From contig CALFJC010000176.1 in NCBI GenBank assembly GCA_937877655.1, positions 11,634 through 75,633 on the forward strand: 64,000 nt of DNA. The letters are read 5' to 3'. A program made the translations under genes and the position numbers. The notes under the pieces are model-generated. The model was not told the DNA's origin. It did no database searches and saw only the letters and a list, made by a program, of their open reading frames with translations. This document shows positions 54,063 to 61,467 of the stretch, piece by piece; the first letter of the stretch is position 1; every line of letters begins with the position of its first letter. The DNA is from an uncultured Selenomonadales bacterium (GTDB lineage Bacteria > Bacillota > Negativicutes > Selenomonadales > Selenomonadaceae).

Positions 54063-54102
54063 AAAAACCGCTCAAAATTTTTGGGCGGTTAATTTTTTTT
54101 CA
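54063..54102 (+). terminator. Rho-independent terminator of lepA
   Basis: AACCGCTC/GGGCGGTT with an AT-rich loop is followed by AATTTTTTTT. It lies inside a frame open from 53992, which argues that the GntR-like frame starts only after it. Confidence 0.75.
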
Positions 54103-54177
54103 AAATATTTTTTTGGAACTGTTGACAAACGGCAAATAAAATCTCCTGCAAAGATCAAATCTATATTCACTCAAAAA

Positions 54178-54684
54178 ATGGACGAAATTTATTCCGAGCA
54201 GATGATCACCGACAAATTGCAAGTCTCTCGAACTCCCGTTCGCGAAACAATTTTGCAGTTGCGTTTTGAAAATCTTGTGGACGTTTTCAGCGGGCGCGGT
54301 TTCAGCGTCAGACTGATTCATTTTTTCGACGTGCAACAGATAATCCAAGCGCGAACTGCGATTGAGAGCGCGAGTCTTCGCGCTTTGATAATCGGATTGG
54401 ATACACGCGAAGGACAAGAAATTCTTAAGCAAATGGAAATTTGCGTAAAACAGGACATGCCGGCGGCAATCTCTGACGAAAATAATTATAACTTCATGCG
54501 GACACAACAGGAACAGGCGATTGTCAGTTCACTGAAAAAACAAAATCGAACACTCGCCGCGATTGACGAACACGAAAAAATTTTTTCCGCAGTTAAACGA
54601 CGCGATACCGACGGCGCGATAAGAGCACTTGTCGATCATATGAACATGACGGAAAATATCTTGCACGAAATGATGGCGGATTAA
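54178..54684 (+). pseudogene. Decayed GntR-family (FadR subfamily) regulator
   Basis: The best part is the winged-helix end, SEQMITDKLQVSRTPVRETI followed by LVDVFSGRGFSVR, typical of GntR regulators. The first helix and the usual L-PGERL segment are missing. The FCD effector domain keeps its start (ARTAIESASLRALIIG) and its end (EHEKIFSAVKRRDTDGAIRA, LVDHMNMTE), but the middle metal-binding D-x4-H segment is lost, leaving a product of about 168 residues against the usual 220. The frame is open back to 53992, but that part runs through the lepA terminator. It probably once controlled the garR-kinase-gntP locus that follows, which is also broken. Confidence 0.65.
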
Positions 54685-54757
54685 TTTTTGATTTGCATTG
54701 GCTGTTTAAGGAGACTAATTTTTTTCAAAAGTTTTAGTTGTATACTGCGTGTTACAC

Positions 54758-54793
54758 GTGACACTCCCCACGCCTAAAGGCAGGGGCTTCTTA
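54758..54793 (-). mobile_element. IS200/IS605-type terminal palindrome (remnant)
   Basis: CCCCACGCCTAAAGGCAGGG and flanking GTGACACT and CTTCTTA resemble the right-end hairpins of IS200/IS605 (tnpB) elements, read on the minus strand as GCCTTTAGGC inside CCCC/GGGG, ending GTGTCAC. No intact transposase or TnpB gene is present. Confidence 0.5.
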
Positions 54794-54889
54794 TTTTAAA
54801 TTAAATAATTTTGGTTTGGCTTTTGCCGCAAGGTCTGATGAACACTCGTTGCCCGGACATTAAAAAAAATCAGCAACGCGACGAAACAA

Positions 54890-54952
54890 TTAGCAATGTG
54901 CAATTAGTAATGAAAATTCATTGCTAATTACTCATTACTCATTACTAATTAA
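54890..54952 (+). repeat. ATTAGTA/ATTACTC 7-mer array (palindromic)
   Basis: CAATTAGTAATGAAAATTCA and TTACTCATTACTCATTACTA form two facing arrays of 7-mers able to fold on each other. It has the same form as the AATTAGG arrays at 10319, 36366 and 60232. Confidence 0.75.
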
Positions 54953-55141
54953 GAAGTCGCGGCTGGTGCCTCAGCTACTATTACTTTGAAGTTATCGCCG
55001 TAGATACTGACCGAACCCATTGGTTGGCTTTCAGAAATCAACACAAGGGAATTATAACAACAGTTTTTTCAAAAACCAATAACGCCGCTTAATATCTTTC
55101 GAGACACGTTTTCGATAAAAAATATTTTGGAGGAATGCATT

Positions 55142-55494
55142 ATGAGGAAAGTCGATTTTATCGAGCCGGGAATTATGGGAAAACCTATGGTTCGCAATTT
55201 GCTCAAGGCGGAATTGAAGTTAAGGTTTACGACATTAACGCCGCCGCCGTCGAATAAATGATTAGGGCGGGCGCGAAGTCTGCTACAACGCCCAAAGAAA
55301 CTTTTGCGGGACAAGACGTTGTCATTACGATGGTTCCGAATGGAAAAATTGTTGAATCGCTTTTGACGGGCACGGACGGAATTTTGGCTGGCGTCAACGA
55401 AGGAATGATTATCGCCGATATGAGTTCCGTTACTCCGACGCAGTCAAAACATTTCACGGAACTTGCGGCAACTCCGAAGAAAAAACTCTCGAAG
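55142..55494 (+). pseudogene. garR: 2-hydroxy-3-oxopropionate (tartronate semialdehyde) reductase fragment
   Basis: ATG 55142 behind GGAGG opens MRKVDFIEPGIMGKPMVRNL, the NAD(P)-binding start of the 3-hydroxyacid dehydrogenase family. A one-base deletion near 55208 breaks the frame; the sequence continues in the next frame as GIEVKVYDINAAAVE, a TAA at 55256, and then AGAKSATTPKETFAGQDVVI and DMSSVTPTQSKHFTELAA. Only about 120 of some 290 residues remain before the sequence joins a kinase remnant. The intact enzyme reduces tartronate semialdehyde to D-glycerate in glucarate, galactarate or glyoxylate use. Confidence 0.8.
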
Positions 55495-56256
55495 AACATA
55501 AAAAATTGCCGAACGGATCTGCGTCGGCGGCGACATTGAAAAAATCTCTGCGCGGCGCGAAAATGTTTACGACTTCAATAAAGTTATCGTCAATGCCGTT
55601 GATTATGTCGACGTGGAAATTTTTGCGCTTGCGCTGATAAAGTCGGGAAAAAATTTCATGTTCAGAACGGCGGCGGCGTTCACAAAAATTATCGGCGGCG
55701 AAGATAAATCGCTTTTAACCCGCGCAGAACTTGATGACTAAAAAAATCCCAACGGCGGCTTGATAATTGCAGGCTCTCACGTCAAGAAAAACACCGCGCA
55801 ACTTGATGAACTTAAGGAAATTTCTTCGGTTGCGTTCATTGAGTTTGATGTTTCAGATTTGGGCGCAGTCGATAAAATTATTCGGCAGGCGAAAGAAAAT
55901 ATTTCTCGCGGACAGACGACGGCGATTTATACCGGCAGAAAAGTTTTGGACGTCGGCAATGCGGAAAAAAATCTTGCGGCGTCCGTGAATATCTCCGAAG
56001 CTTTGACAAGCATTGTCAATCGAATAAATGTTCGCCGAAATTTTTAATCGCGAAGGGCGGAATTACTTCTTCTGACGTTGGAACAAAAGGTTTAAGCGTC
56101 AAAAAAGCTTTGGTACTCGGTCAAGTGGCGGCGGGCATTCCCGTTTGGAAAATAGGCGCGGAAAGTAAATTCCCTGTCATGATTTACATAATTTTTCCCG
56201 GCAACGTCGGCAACGTCGACACTTTGAAAAGTATCGTTGAAATGCTCGGCGCATAA
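55495..56256 (+). pseudogene. Four-carbon acid sugar kinase (DUF1537) remnant
   Basis: The N-terminal half is missing. What remains reads AERICVGGDIEKISARRENV and FALALIKSGKNFMFRTAAAF, then a TAA at 55739, then NGGLIIAGSHVKKNTAQLDE, a frameshift near 56028, and finally LIAKGGITSSDVGTKGLSV to IFPGNVGNVDTLKSIVEM and a stop at 56256. These are the core blocks of the DUF1537 (OtnK/DtnK-like) kinases that phosphorylate four-carbon or glycerate-type acids. One deletion, one nonsense codon and one frameshift make it a clear pseudogene. Confidence 0.8.
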
Positions 56257-56296
56257 AAAAATTGGTTTGCTCGACGTTCCTCCGTTAAGCAAACCA
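56255..56296 (-). terminator. Minus-strand terminator of the candidate small RNA unit
   Basis: On the minus strand GGTTTGCT pairs with AGCAAACC (eight pairs, 16-base loop) followed by AATTTTTTT. The T run exists only in this orientation. Confidence 0.65.
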
Positions 56297-56600
56297 CAAA
56301 TAAACCCACTAAAATATTTTAGACTAAAATTTTTGCAGTGACAAATTTTTTCGTGCGGCGATTTGCCTCCGCAGGACGATGCCCCGCCCTGTGTTCTTAC
56401 AAACTTTTGCTTTAGTCTGTCTGTCCTACGCCGGAGTGCTGATTTTACCCTTAACTTTGCCCCTCCATCCGGGCGTTGTGGTGGGCGACAGGGGTCAAAG
56501 GGCTCGGGCACTGCTACAGTAGTTTTGAGGGCATATTTGAACTGCCTTTTACACCGGGTCTGTCCAAAATTTTTACTTTTCACCTCTCACTAATATTTTT
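56256..56600 (-). ncRNA. Candidate 345-nt RNA gene of unknown class
   Basis: On the minus strand a promoter at 56634-56606 and a terminator at 56296-56255 bracket about 345 bases whose central part is clearly more GC-rich than the surrounding intergenic DNA and than many genes here. A frame starting at GTG 56583 is open, but it runs through the terminator into the kinase remnant and has no spaced ribosome site, so coding is doubtful. I found no RNase P, tmRNA, 6S, SRP or T-box signature. It borders an IS200/IS605-like palindrome, so a transposon-derived guide-type RNA or a decayed element is possible. Confidence 0.35.
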
Positions 56601-56605
56601 TTTAC

Positions 56606-56634
56606 ATTATAGAACGCAAAAAGTGTTTTGGCAA
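56606..56634 (-). promoter_or_regulatory. Minus-strand sigma-70-type promoter
   Basis: Read on the minus strand: TTGCCA (56634-56629), exactly 17 bases, TATAAT (56611-56606). Confidence 0.6.
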
Positions 56635-56645
56635 TTTTTTGTGCG

Positions 56646-56683
56646 GCTTATATCCCCATAGCTAAAGCCGGGGATTTTACGCC
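56646..56683 (-). mobile_element. IS200/IS605-type terminal palindrome (remnant) next to gntP fragment
   Basis: CTTATATCCCCATAGCTAAA with AGCCGGGGATTTTACG resembles the left-end hairpins of IS200/IS605 elements (GCTTTAGC core in CCCC/GGGG, then GATATAAG on the minus strand). It sits directly between the candidate RNA promoter and the truncated permease. Confidence 0.5.
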
Positions 56684-56688
56684 GCCTT

Positions 56689-57027
56689 TTGAGAACCGAA
56701 GCGGGCTCGCAAGCGGGCATGGTACTTTTATTGATAACGGGCGCGGGCAGAAGTTTCGGTGCAATAATCAATGCGACAGGCATTGGCGATTACATTGTAG
56801 ACACAATGCAAGATTTCAATGTTCCGCTGATGTTGTTGGGATTTATTTTGTGTCAAATATCCTTACCGAACGATTCTGGTTTTTGAGTCGTCAACAGATT
56901 TTCGGGCTTCACATTCCCGCAGACAATGAAAGCTTGGACGCTTGGCGGCTTTATCGCGGGCTTGACGGGTTTGGCTGTCGTAATGATTCTAAGCTTGTTG
57001 CAAAATGTTCTTCCCGGCTTATTTTGA
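56689..57027 (+). pseudogene. GntP-family gluconate/glycerate permease remnant
   Basis: The fragment reads AGMVLLLITGAGRSFGAIIN, ATGIGDYIVDTMQDFNVPLM and LLGFILCQI, then jumps by a deletion to LPNDSGF, a TGA at 56884-56886 where the family has Trp, and VVNRFSGFTFPQTMKAWTLG with GGFIAGLTGLAVVMILSLL to a stop at 57027. These are late GntP blocks; the first two thirds of the gene are absent. Intact members import gluconate, glycerate or related acids with protons, which fits the neighbouring reductase and kinase remnants. Confidence 0.8.
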
Positions 57028-57041
57028 ATCCGCTTTCCGAC

Positions 57042-57081
57042 AAAAAAACCGCTCCGAATTTTGGAGCGGCTATTTTTTTTT
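57042..57081. terminator. Bidirectional terminator between gntP remnant and htpG
   Basis: CCGCTCC/GGAGCGG has an A run on the left and nine T on the right, so it can serve both the plus-strand remnant and htpG on the minus strand. Confidence 0.85.
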
Positions 57082-57093
57082 ACGGAGAAAAAT

Positions 57094-58998
57094 TTATTTC
57101 GTCAAAAGATCTGTGACTTTATCGGCAAGGTCGGCGGGATTGTCGGGCATGACGCCTTCAATCAGCAAAGCAAGCGAATAAAGTGTTGTGCAGAGATTTT
57201 TGAACTCGGACGAATTTTTATCCTGCGCGTGAAGATTTTCCAACTTTTTGAACACCGCATGATTCGGATTGAGTTCCAAAATTTGCGTCGCTTTGAACAG
57301 CGGATTATTCATTGCCGCGAAAGTTTTTTCCATTGACAAAGACGGTGAATCTGCTCCCGTCACGAGACAAACCGCGCCCGATTTAAGCCGCGAAGTCAAT
57401 CGAACTTCCTTAACGTCGCCGCCGATAGCCTCTTTGACATCCTTAAGAAAATCTTCGTGAGACTTGGCAATTTCTTCGACTTCGGCTTTAGTTTTCTGCG
57501 ACTCGGCGTCGTCAAGCTCGAAGTCTTCTTTGGTTATGGATTGGAAATGTTTTTCGGCGTATTCGTGCAAAACTTCAATCGTGAATTCGTCAACGGGATC
57601 CGTCAAATAAAGCACTTCAAGCCCGCGTTCGCGCAAAAGTTCCATTTGCGGAAGGTGTTCAATCGCCGCCGCATCTTTACCTGCCGCGACATAAATTTTT
57701 TTCTGAAAATCGGGCATACGCTCGACGTATTCGGCAAGCGAAGAAAATTTTCCGTCCTTCGACGTTTGGAAAAGAAGCAAATCTTTCAAGCTGTCCTTTA
57801 ACTTGGTATCGAACATGCTGTTATAAACGCCGATTTTAAGAGACTTGCCGAATTGCGCCCAAAATTCTTCATACTTGTCGCGTTCATCCTTTAGCATTTT
57901 GGAAAGTTGTTTGAGAATATTTTTTTCCAACGCCTTGCCGATAACTTTAACTTCGCGGCTTTGCTGAAGAACTTCGCGGGAAATATTCAGCGGCAAATCG
58001 GGCGAATCAACCAAACCTTTCATAAAACGCAACCAGTCGGGCAGAAAATCTTTGCACTTGTCCATAATGAAAACGTGACGCGAATAAAGTTGAAGTCCCG
58101 CCTCATAATCGGAGTAATAAAGATTCTGCGCGGCGCGCTTGGGAATGCAAAGGAGCGCGGTATATTCGACGGTGCCTTCCGCCTTGACGTGGAAAATTTC
58201 AAGCGGCGACTCCCATTCATGAAGTTGCTGTTTAAAAAATTCGTCGTATTCTTCGCGAGTGATCTCGGATTTATTTCTCGTCCAAAGCGGCTTCATGGAA
58301 TTTACCGTGCGAATTTCAATCGACGGCTCGTCTTCTTCCTTGCCCTTAACCTCAAAATTCATTTTAATCGGGTAGCGGACAAAATCGGAGTATTTTTTGA
58401 CAAGGCGTTCGATTTCGTAAACATCGGTGAAATTGTATTCGTCATCGCCGCAAAATTCTTTTTTGAGATGGAGAATAATCGTTGTGCCGCGAGAATTTTT
58501 TTCATAGTCTTCAAGTTCGTATTCGCCCGCGCCGTCGGAAGTCCATTTGACGGCTTGAGTTTCGCCCGCCTTGCGAGTTATCAGCTCGACTTTATCGGCA
58601 ACAATGAACGCGGAATAAAAACCGACGCCGAATTGTCCGATAAGTTCCTGCGCGGCGGCGTTGGAAGATTCGCGAATTTTTTCCAGAAAATCTTTCGTGC
58701 CCGACTTGGCGATTGTGCCGATATTTTTAATGACTTCGTCGCGGTTCATGCCGATTCCGTTATCCGAAACGGTAATTGTTGCGGTTTTTTCATCTGGAAC
58801 GATAAAAATTTCAAAATCCTCGTTGCCGTCCAAAAGTTTGCTGTCGGTCAGCGATTCAATGCGGAGCTTGTCAATCGCGTCGCTTGCATTTGAAATAAGT
58901 TCGCGCAGAAAAATTTCCTTGTTTGTGTAAATCGAATTGACGACGAGATCAAGAAGCCGTTTAGTTTCGGCTTGGAACTCCAATTTTTCAACAGCCAT
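57094..58998 (-). CDS. htpG: Chaperone protein HtpG (Hsp90)
   Basis: The 634-residue protein has the GHKL ATPase domain: NKEIFLRELISNASDAIDKL, SDNGIGMNRDEV, and the lid GQFGVGFYSAFIVADKVELI. The middle domain contains the catalytic Arg region LPLNISREVLQQSREVKVIG, and the C-terminal dimerisation domain begins at about residue 510. It acts as a cytoplasmic ATP-dependent chaperone. ATG 58998 is eight bases after GGAGG. It is alone on the minus strand between a bidirectional terminator and repeat element D. No CIRCE or other heat-shock operator was seen before it. Confidence 0.97.
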   Translation of the reverse strand: MAVEKLEFQAETKRLLDLVVNSIYTNKEIFLRELISNASDAIDKLRIESLTDSKLLDGNEDFEIFIVPDEKTATITVSDNGIGMNRDEVIKNIGTIAKSGTKDFLEKIRESSNAAAQELIGQFGVGFYSAFIVADKVELITRKAGETQAVKWTSDGAGEYELEDYEKNSRGTTIILHLKKEFCGDDEYNFTDVYEIERLVKKYSDFVRYPIKMNFEVKGKEEDEPSIEIRTVNSMKPLWTRNKSEITREEYDEFFKQQLHEWESPLEIFHVKAEGTVEYTALLCIPKRAAQNLYYSDYEAGLQLYSRHVFIMDKCKDFLPDWLRFMKGLVDSPDLPLNISREVLQQSREVKVIGKALEKNILKQLSKMLKDERDKYEEFWAQFGKSLKIGVYNSMFDTKLKDSLKDLLLFQTSKDGKFSSLAEYVERMPDFQKKIYVAAGKDAAAIEHLPQMELLRERGLEVLYLTDPVDEFTIEVLHEYAEKHFQSITKEDFELDDAESQKTKAEVEEIAKSHEDFLKDVKEAIGGDVKEVRLTSRLKSGAVCLVTGADSPSLSMEKTFAAMNNPLFKATQILELNPNHAVFKKLENLHAQDKNSSEFKNLCTTLYSLALLIEGVMPDNPADLADKVTDLLTK

Positions 58999-59046
58999 GA
59001 AAAATTCCTCCTAAAATTTAATCCCTTGCAGAAGTAAGCGAAAACC

Positions 59047-59201
59047 GACCGCCCAAGGATGGGCGGTCGCCGGCAACTGAAACAGGATGTTTCATTGCCG
59101 GTCTGAGCGCTTTTCTTTTTGCTACTTTTTCTTTGGCGCAACAAAGAAAAAGTAGTTTAAATATCGGTTTTGCGTATCCACTTTTTGGAAAAAAAGGGGA
59201 T
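59047..59201 (+). repeat. Interspersed palindromic element, copy D
   Basis: Hairpin 1 has its own arms (GACCGCCC/GGGCGGTC, 59047-59068). Hairpin 2 is CCGGCAA/TTGCCGG with GAAAC/GTTTC. The AAAGAAAAAG hairpin also has changed arms (CTACTTTTTCTTTG/CAAAGAAAAAGTAG), and the end motif is CCACTTTTTGGAAAAAAAGG. It occupies most of the 251-base gap between prs and htpG. No gene is visible there. Confidence 0.87.
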
Positions 59202-59249
59202 AAAAAAATCGGCGGCGATCGCTCACCGCCATAAAATTTTTATCGAAAC

Positions 59250-60206
59250 TTATTTGAAGAGAAGACTTACCGAGCGATGAGATTGAATGCTCAAAATCAC
59301 GTCGCCGATAGCCTCCGCCATGCTGAGCACAGTAATTTTCGGCGATTGTTTTTCGGGCGGCAAAGGTATCGTATCCGTGATGACAAGTTGTTCCATTTCG
59401 GAGTTGTTGATTTTCTCGACGGCATTTTTACTCAAAACGGCGTGAGTACAGGCGGCGATAACTTTTTTCGCGCCGAGTTTTTTTAGAGCCTTCGCGCCTT
59501 CGCAAAGACTGCCCGCCGTATCAACAATATCATCAACCATAAGCGCAACTTTATCGTTTACGTCGCCGATAATGCTCATAACTTCGGCTTCGCCGGGACG
59601 CGGACGCCGTTTTTCGATAATGGCGATTGGAGCTTTGAGATAATCAGCCAACTTTCTGGCGCGAGTGACGCCGCCCAAGTCGGGCGAAACTACGACCAAA
59701 TCTTCGCCGAAATTTTGTTCACTGAAATACGCGGCAAGAATGGGAGCCGCTCTGAGATGATCGACGGGAATATCGAAAAAGCCTTGAATCTGTCCCGCGT
59801 GGAGATCGACGGTTAAAACTCTGGTTATGCCCGCCGCAACGATTAAATTTGCAACGAGTTTCGCCGAAATGGGCTCGCGCCCGCGAGTTTTTCTGTCTTG
59901 ACGGGCGTAGGCGTAATAAGGTACGACCGCCGTAATTGAATGCGCCGAAGCTCTTTTGCAAGCGTCCGCCATGATAAGCAAATCCATCAAGTTATCGTTG
60001 ACGGGTTGCGAAGTCGGATTGACGATAAAAATATCCTTGCCGCGAATGCTCCTGTTAATCATGACTTGCGTCTCGCCGTTGTTGAATCGCCCGACAAAAG
60101 TATCAACCAATTCAACGCCGACATGCTCGGCGATTTTTTTTGCCAATTCGGGATTGGCATTGCCCGTCATCAAGCAGAGGTTACTCGTGTTGCCGTTAAT
60201 GCTCAC
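59250..60206 (-). CDS. prs: Ribose-phosphate pyrophosphokinase
   Basis: The 318-residue PRPP synthase shows GRFNNGETQVMINRSIRGKD, the ATP/metal region ACKRASAHSITAVVPYYAYA with RQDRKTRGREPISAKL, DLHAGQIQGFF, and the PRPP-binding loop LMVDDIVDTAGSL. It makes PRPP from ribose-5-phosphate and ATP for nucleotide, His and Trp synthesis. Start is GTG 60206 with GGGGAG 11 bases upstream. glmU-prs is a conserved pair; here two genes and a 7-mer array separate them. Confidence 0.96.
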   Translation of the reverse strand: MSINGNTSNLCLMTGNANPELAKKIAEHVGVELVDTFVGRFNNGETQVMINRSIRGKDIFIVNPTSQPVNDNLMDLLIMADACKRASAHSITAVVPYYAYARQDRKTRGREPISAKLVANLIVAAGITRVLTVDLHAGQIQGFFDIPVDHLRAAPILAAYFSEQNFGEDLVVVSPDLGGVTRARKLADYLKAPIAIIEKRRPRPGEAEVMSIIGDVNDKVALMVDDIVDTAGSLCEGAKALKKLGAKKVIAACTHAVLSKNAVEKINNSEMEQLVITDTIPLPPEKQSPKITVLSMAEAIGDVILSIQSHRSVSLLFK

Positions 60207-60231
60207 TTTTCAACAGCTCCCCAAAAATTTA

Positions 60232-60300
60232 ATTAGGAATTATGAATTAGGAATTAGGAATGAAAACCTTCTCCCTTGTGCATTACGAATTGCCTTTTGC
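60232..60300 (+). repeat. AATTAGG / ATTACGA 7-mer array before prs
   Basis: AATTAGGAATTATGAATTAG, further AATTAGG units and then CATTACGAATTGCC lie between prs and the 84-residue gene. The stop codon of the latter (complement of 60283-60285) is inside it. Confidence 0.8.
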
Positions 60301-60537
60301 GCTTAAAAATATGAACTCAACTTCCTTGCCGACAAAACTGCCGCCTTCCGGTGCCCTGATAGCAATGTGTTTCAAAAGATTGTCCGGCGATAAACCAAAT
60401 GAATGAAAATACACAAGCTGGTACTCCTTGCCGTCAATGCGACAACTTTTGTAAAAGCCGTGAGGAATTCGCTCATTCAGTTTAAAGACAAAATAATCCT
60501 TTACGGGTACTTTAAATTCTTCAATAACTTTATGCAT
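60283..60537 (-). CDS. Small conserved-looking protein of unknown function (84 residues)
   Basis: The frame encodes a soluble protein beginning MHKVIEEFKVPVKDYFVFKL, with SFGLSPDNLLKHIAIRAPEG in the middle and a C-terminus (KGNS) supplied by the 7-mer array. I do not recognise a family. The ATG at 60537 lies six bases after the DUF1919 stop; a TTG at 60546 overlapping that stop is the alternative. There is no strong ribosome site, suggesting coupling to the DUF1919 gene. Confidence 0.6.
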   Translation of the reverse strand: MHKVIEEFKVPVKDYFVFKLNERIPHGFYKSCRIDGKEYQLVYFHSFGLSPDNLLKHIAIRAPEGGSFVGKEVEFIFLSAKGNS

Positions 60538-60542
60538 AATCG

Positions 60543-61445
60543 TCAAACCAACAGAGTTTTATTTCCGTAAAGCAATAAATCCCAAACGTCATAAGCTCTG
60601 ACTTCGCCCGTGATAATTCCTTCCGCCGCGTGCAAAAGATTTCCGCCGCAAAGTGCAGGATTGACGTAAAAGCCCGATTCAAGTTCCGTCTCGAAAGGAA
60701 CGAAACAAACTTTTTTGGCGTAAGGCAAGCAGTCAAATCGCTCCAAAACGGCGGGGCTTGACGTGTGCATTGTCACCAAAACATTTGACCAATTAATTTT
60801 ATCCTTGCGCTCGTTCCAAGCCTCCAAAGCGTCGGCGTCATTGGTAAAGCCGTTCATAAACCATTGCGTGCCGTCAAGCCAGAAAATCGGATAATTTGTT
60901 CCCAAATCCGAATTGTATTCCGTGCGTTCAAAGTGCAAATCCTTCTTCAAATGCCAACGCGCTTCGGGCAGGAAGTTCATGAAATTTTCTTCGCTGGTGT
61001 ACATGCCGACAGTCGGCGAAAGTTCCGGCAAGCCGAGTTTGTGATAGGCAATGCCTGCCCACCAACCCATTGACAAAATCGACAAATTCGAGCGGCGCAG
61101 TTCTTTATATTTCTCAAGCGAAAAACCGGGAATTAAAACCGTGCGGTCGAGAACAAATTTTTCTTTATCGACGCCGAGACTTTCCGCTTCAGCCAAAATC
61201 GGATCAAGATCAACATCATGCCCCGTCACAAGAATTAAATCGCAATCGACCTTCGCCAAATCTTTTTTGTCGATAACTCCTTTGAGTCTGTTAATCGGCA
61301 TGGGAACAGATTCGACAATGCCGACGATATTAACGGAGCCTTTCGGTTTGTCGAGTGCCGCAAATGCCGCCTTCAACAAACTTTGTCCCTTTGCTTTGCT
61401 TTGAGTGGCGACCGTGTCATATTGCACCCAAATTACTATGTTCAT
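60543..61445 (-). CDS. DUF1919-like surface polysaccharide-associated protein
   Basis: The 300-residue protein has an N-terminal part of about 120 residues (MNIVIWVQYDTVATQSKAKG, DLILVTGHDVDLDPILAEAE). The DUF1919-type region follows: LSILSMGWWAGIAYHKLGLP, ELSPTVGMYTSEENFMNFLP, ALEAWNERKDKINWSNVLV, LERFDCLPYAKKVCFVPFE. DUF1919 proteins are found in capsule and exopolysaccharide loci, but their reaction is not established. ATG 61445 has AAGGAGG 11 bases upstream, 22 bases after the glmU stop, so it is in the glmU operon. Coupling to UDP-GlcNAc synthesis is plausible. Confidence 0.65.
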   Translation of the reverse strand: MNIVIWVQYDTVATQSKAKGQSLLKAAFAALDKPKGSVNIVGIVESVPMPINRLKGVIDKKDLAKVDCDLILVTGHDVDLDPILAEAESLGVDKEKFVLDRTVLIPGFSLEKYKELRRSNLSILSMGWWAGIAYHKLGLPELSPTVGMYTSEENFMNFLPEARWHLKKDLHFERTEYNSDLGTNYPIFWLDGTQWFMNGFTNDADALEAWNERKDKINWSNVLVTMHTSSPAVLERFDCLPYAKKVCFVPFETELESGFYVNPALCGGNLLHAAEGIITGEVRAYDVWDLLLYGNKTLLV

Positions 61446-61467
61446 GAAAAAATTTTCCTCCTTAAAA

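Larger units (their letters stand above)
54685..55141. other. Intergenic stretch between gntR and garR remnants
   Basis: This 457-base gap holds an IS200/IS605-like palindrome (54758-54793), a 7-mer array (54890-54952) and, on the minus strand, a short frame (55041-54949) reading SVSIYGDNFKVIVAEAP that ends at the array. A TTGGTT-17-TATAAT pair lies just upstream of that frame on the minus strand (TATAAT at 55056-55051). TTGTATACTG at about 54737 could be a relic operator of the GntR regulator. I see no intact gene. Confidence 0.5.

Noticed and set aside
53992..54177. N-terminal extension of the GntR-like frame
   Set aside because: It runs through the lepA terminator hairpin and has no GntR-like sequence.
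56092..56583. 163-residue minus-strand protein
   Set aside because: It reads through a good terminator into the antisense of the kinase remnant and lacks a spaced ribosome site.
56256..56600. RNase P, tmRNA, SRP or 6S RNA
   Set aside because: None of the signature stretches (for example GAGGAAAGTCC of RNase P or a tRNA-like CCA end) is present on either strand.
57907..58893. 328-residue plus-strand frame opposite htpG
   Set aside because: Antisense shadow of a highly conserved chaperone gene, with Phe/Arg/Asn-rich translation.
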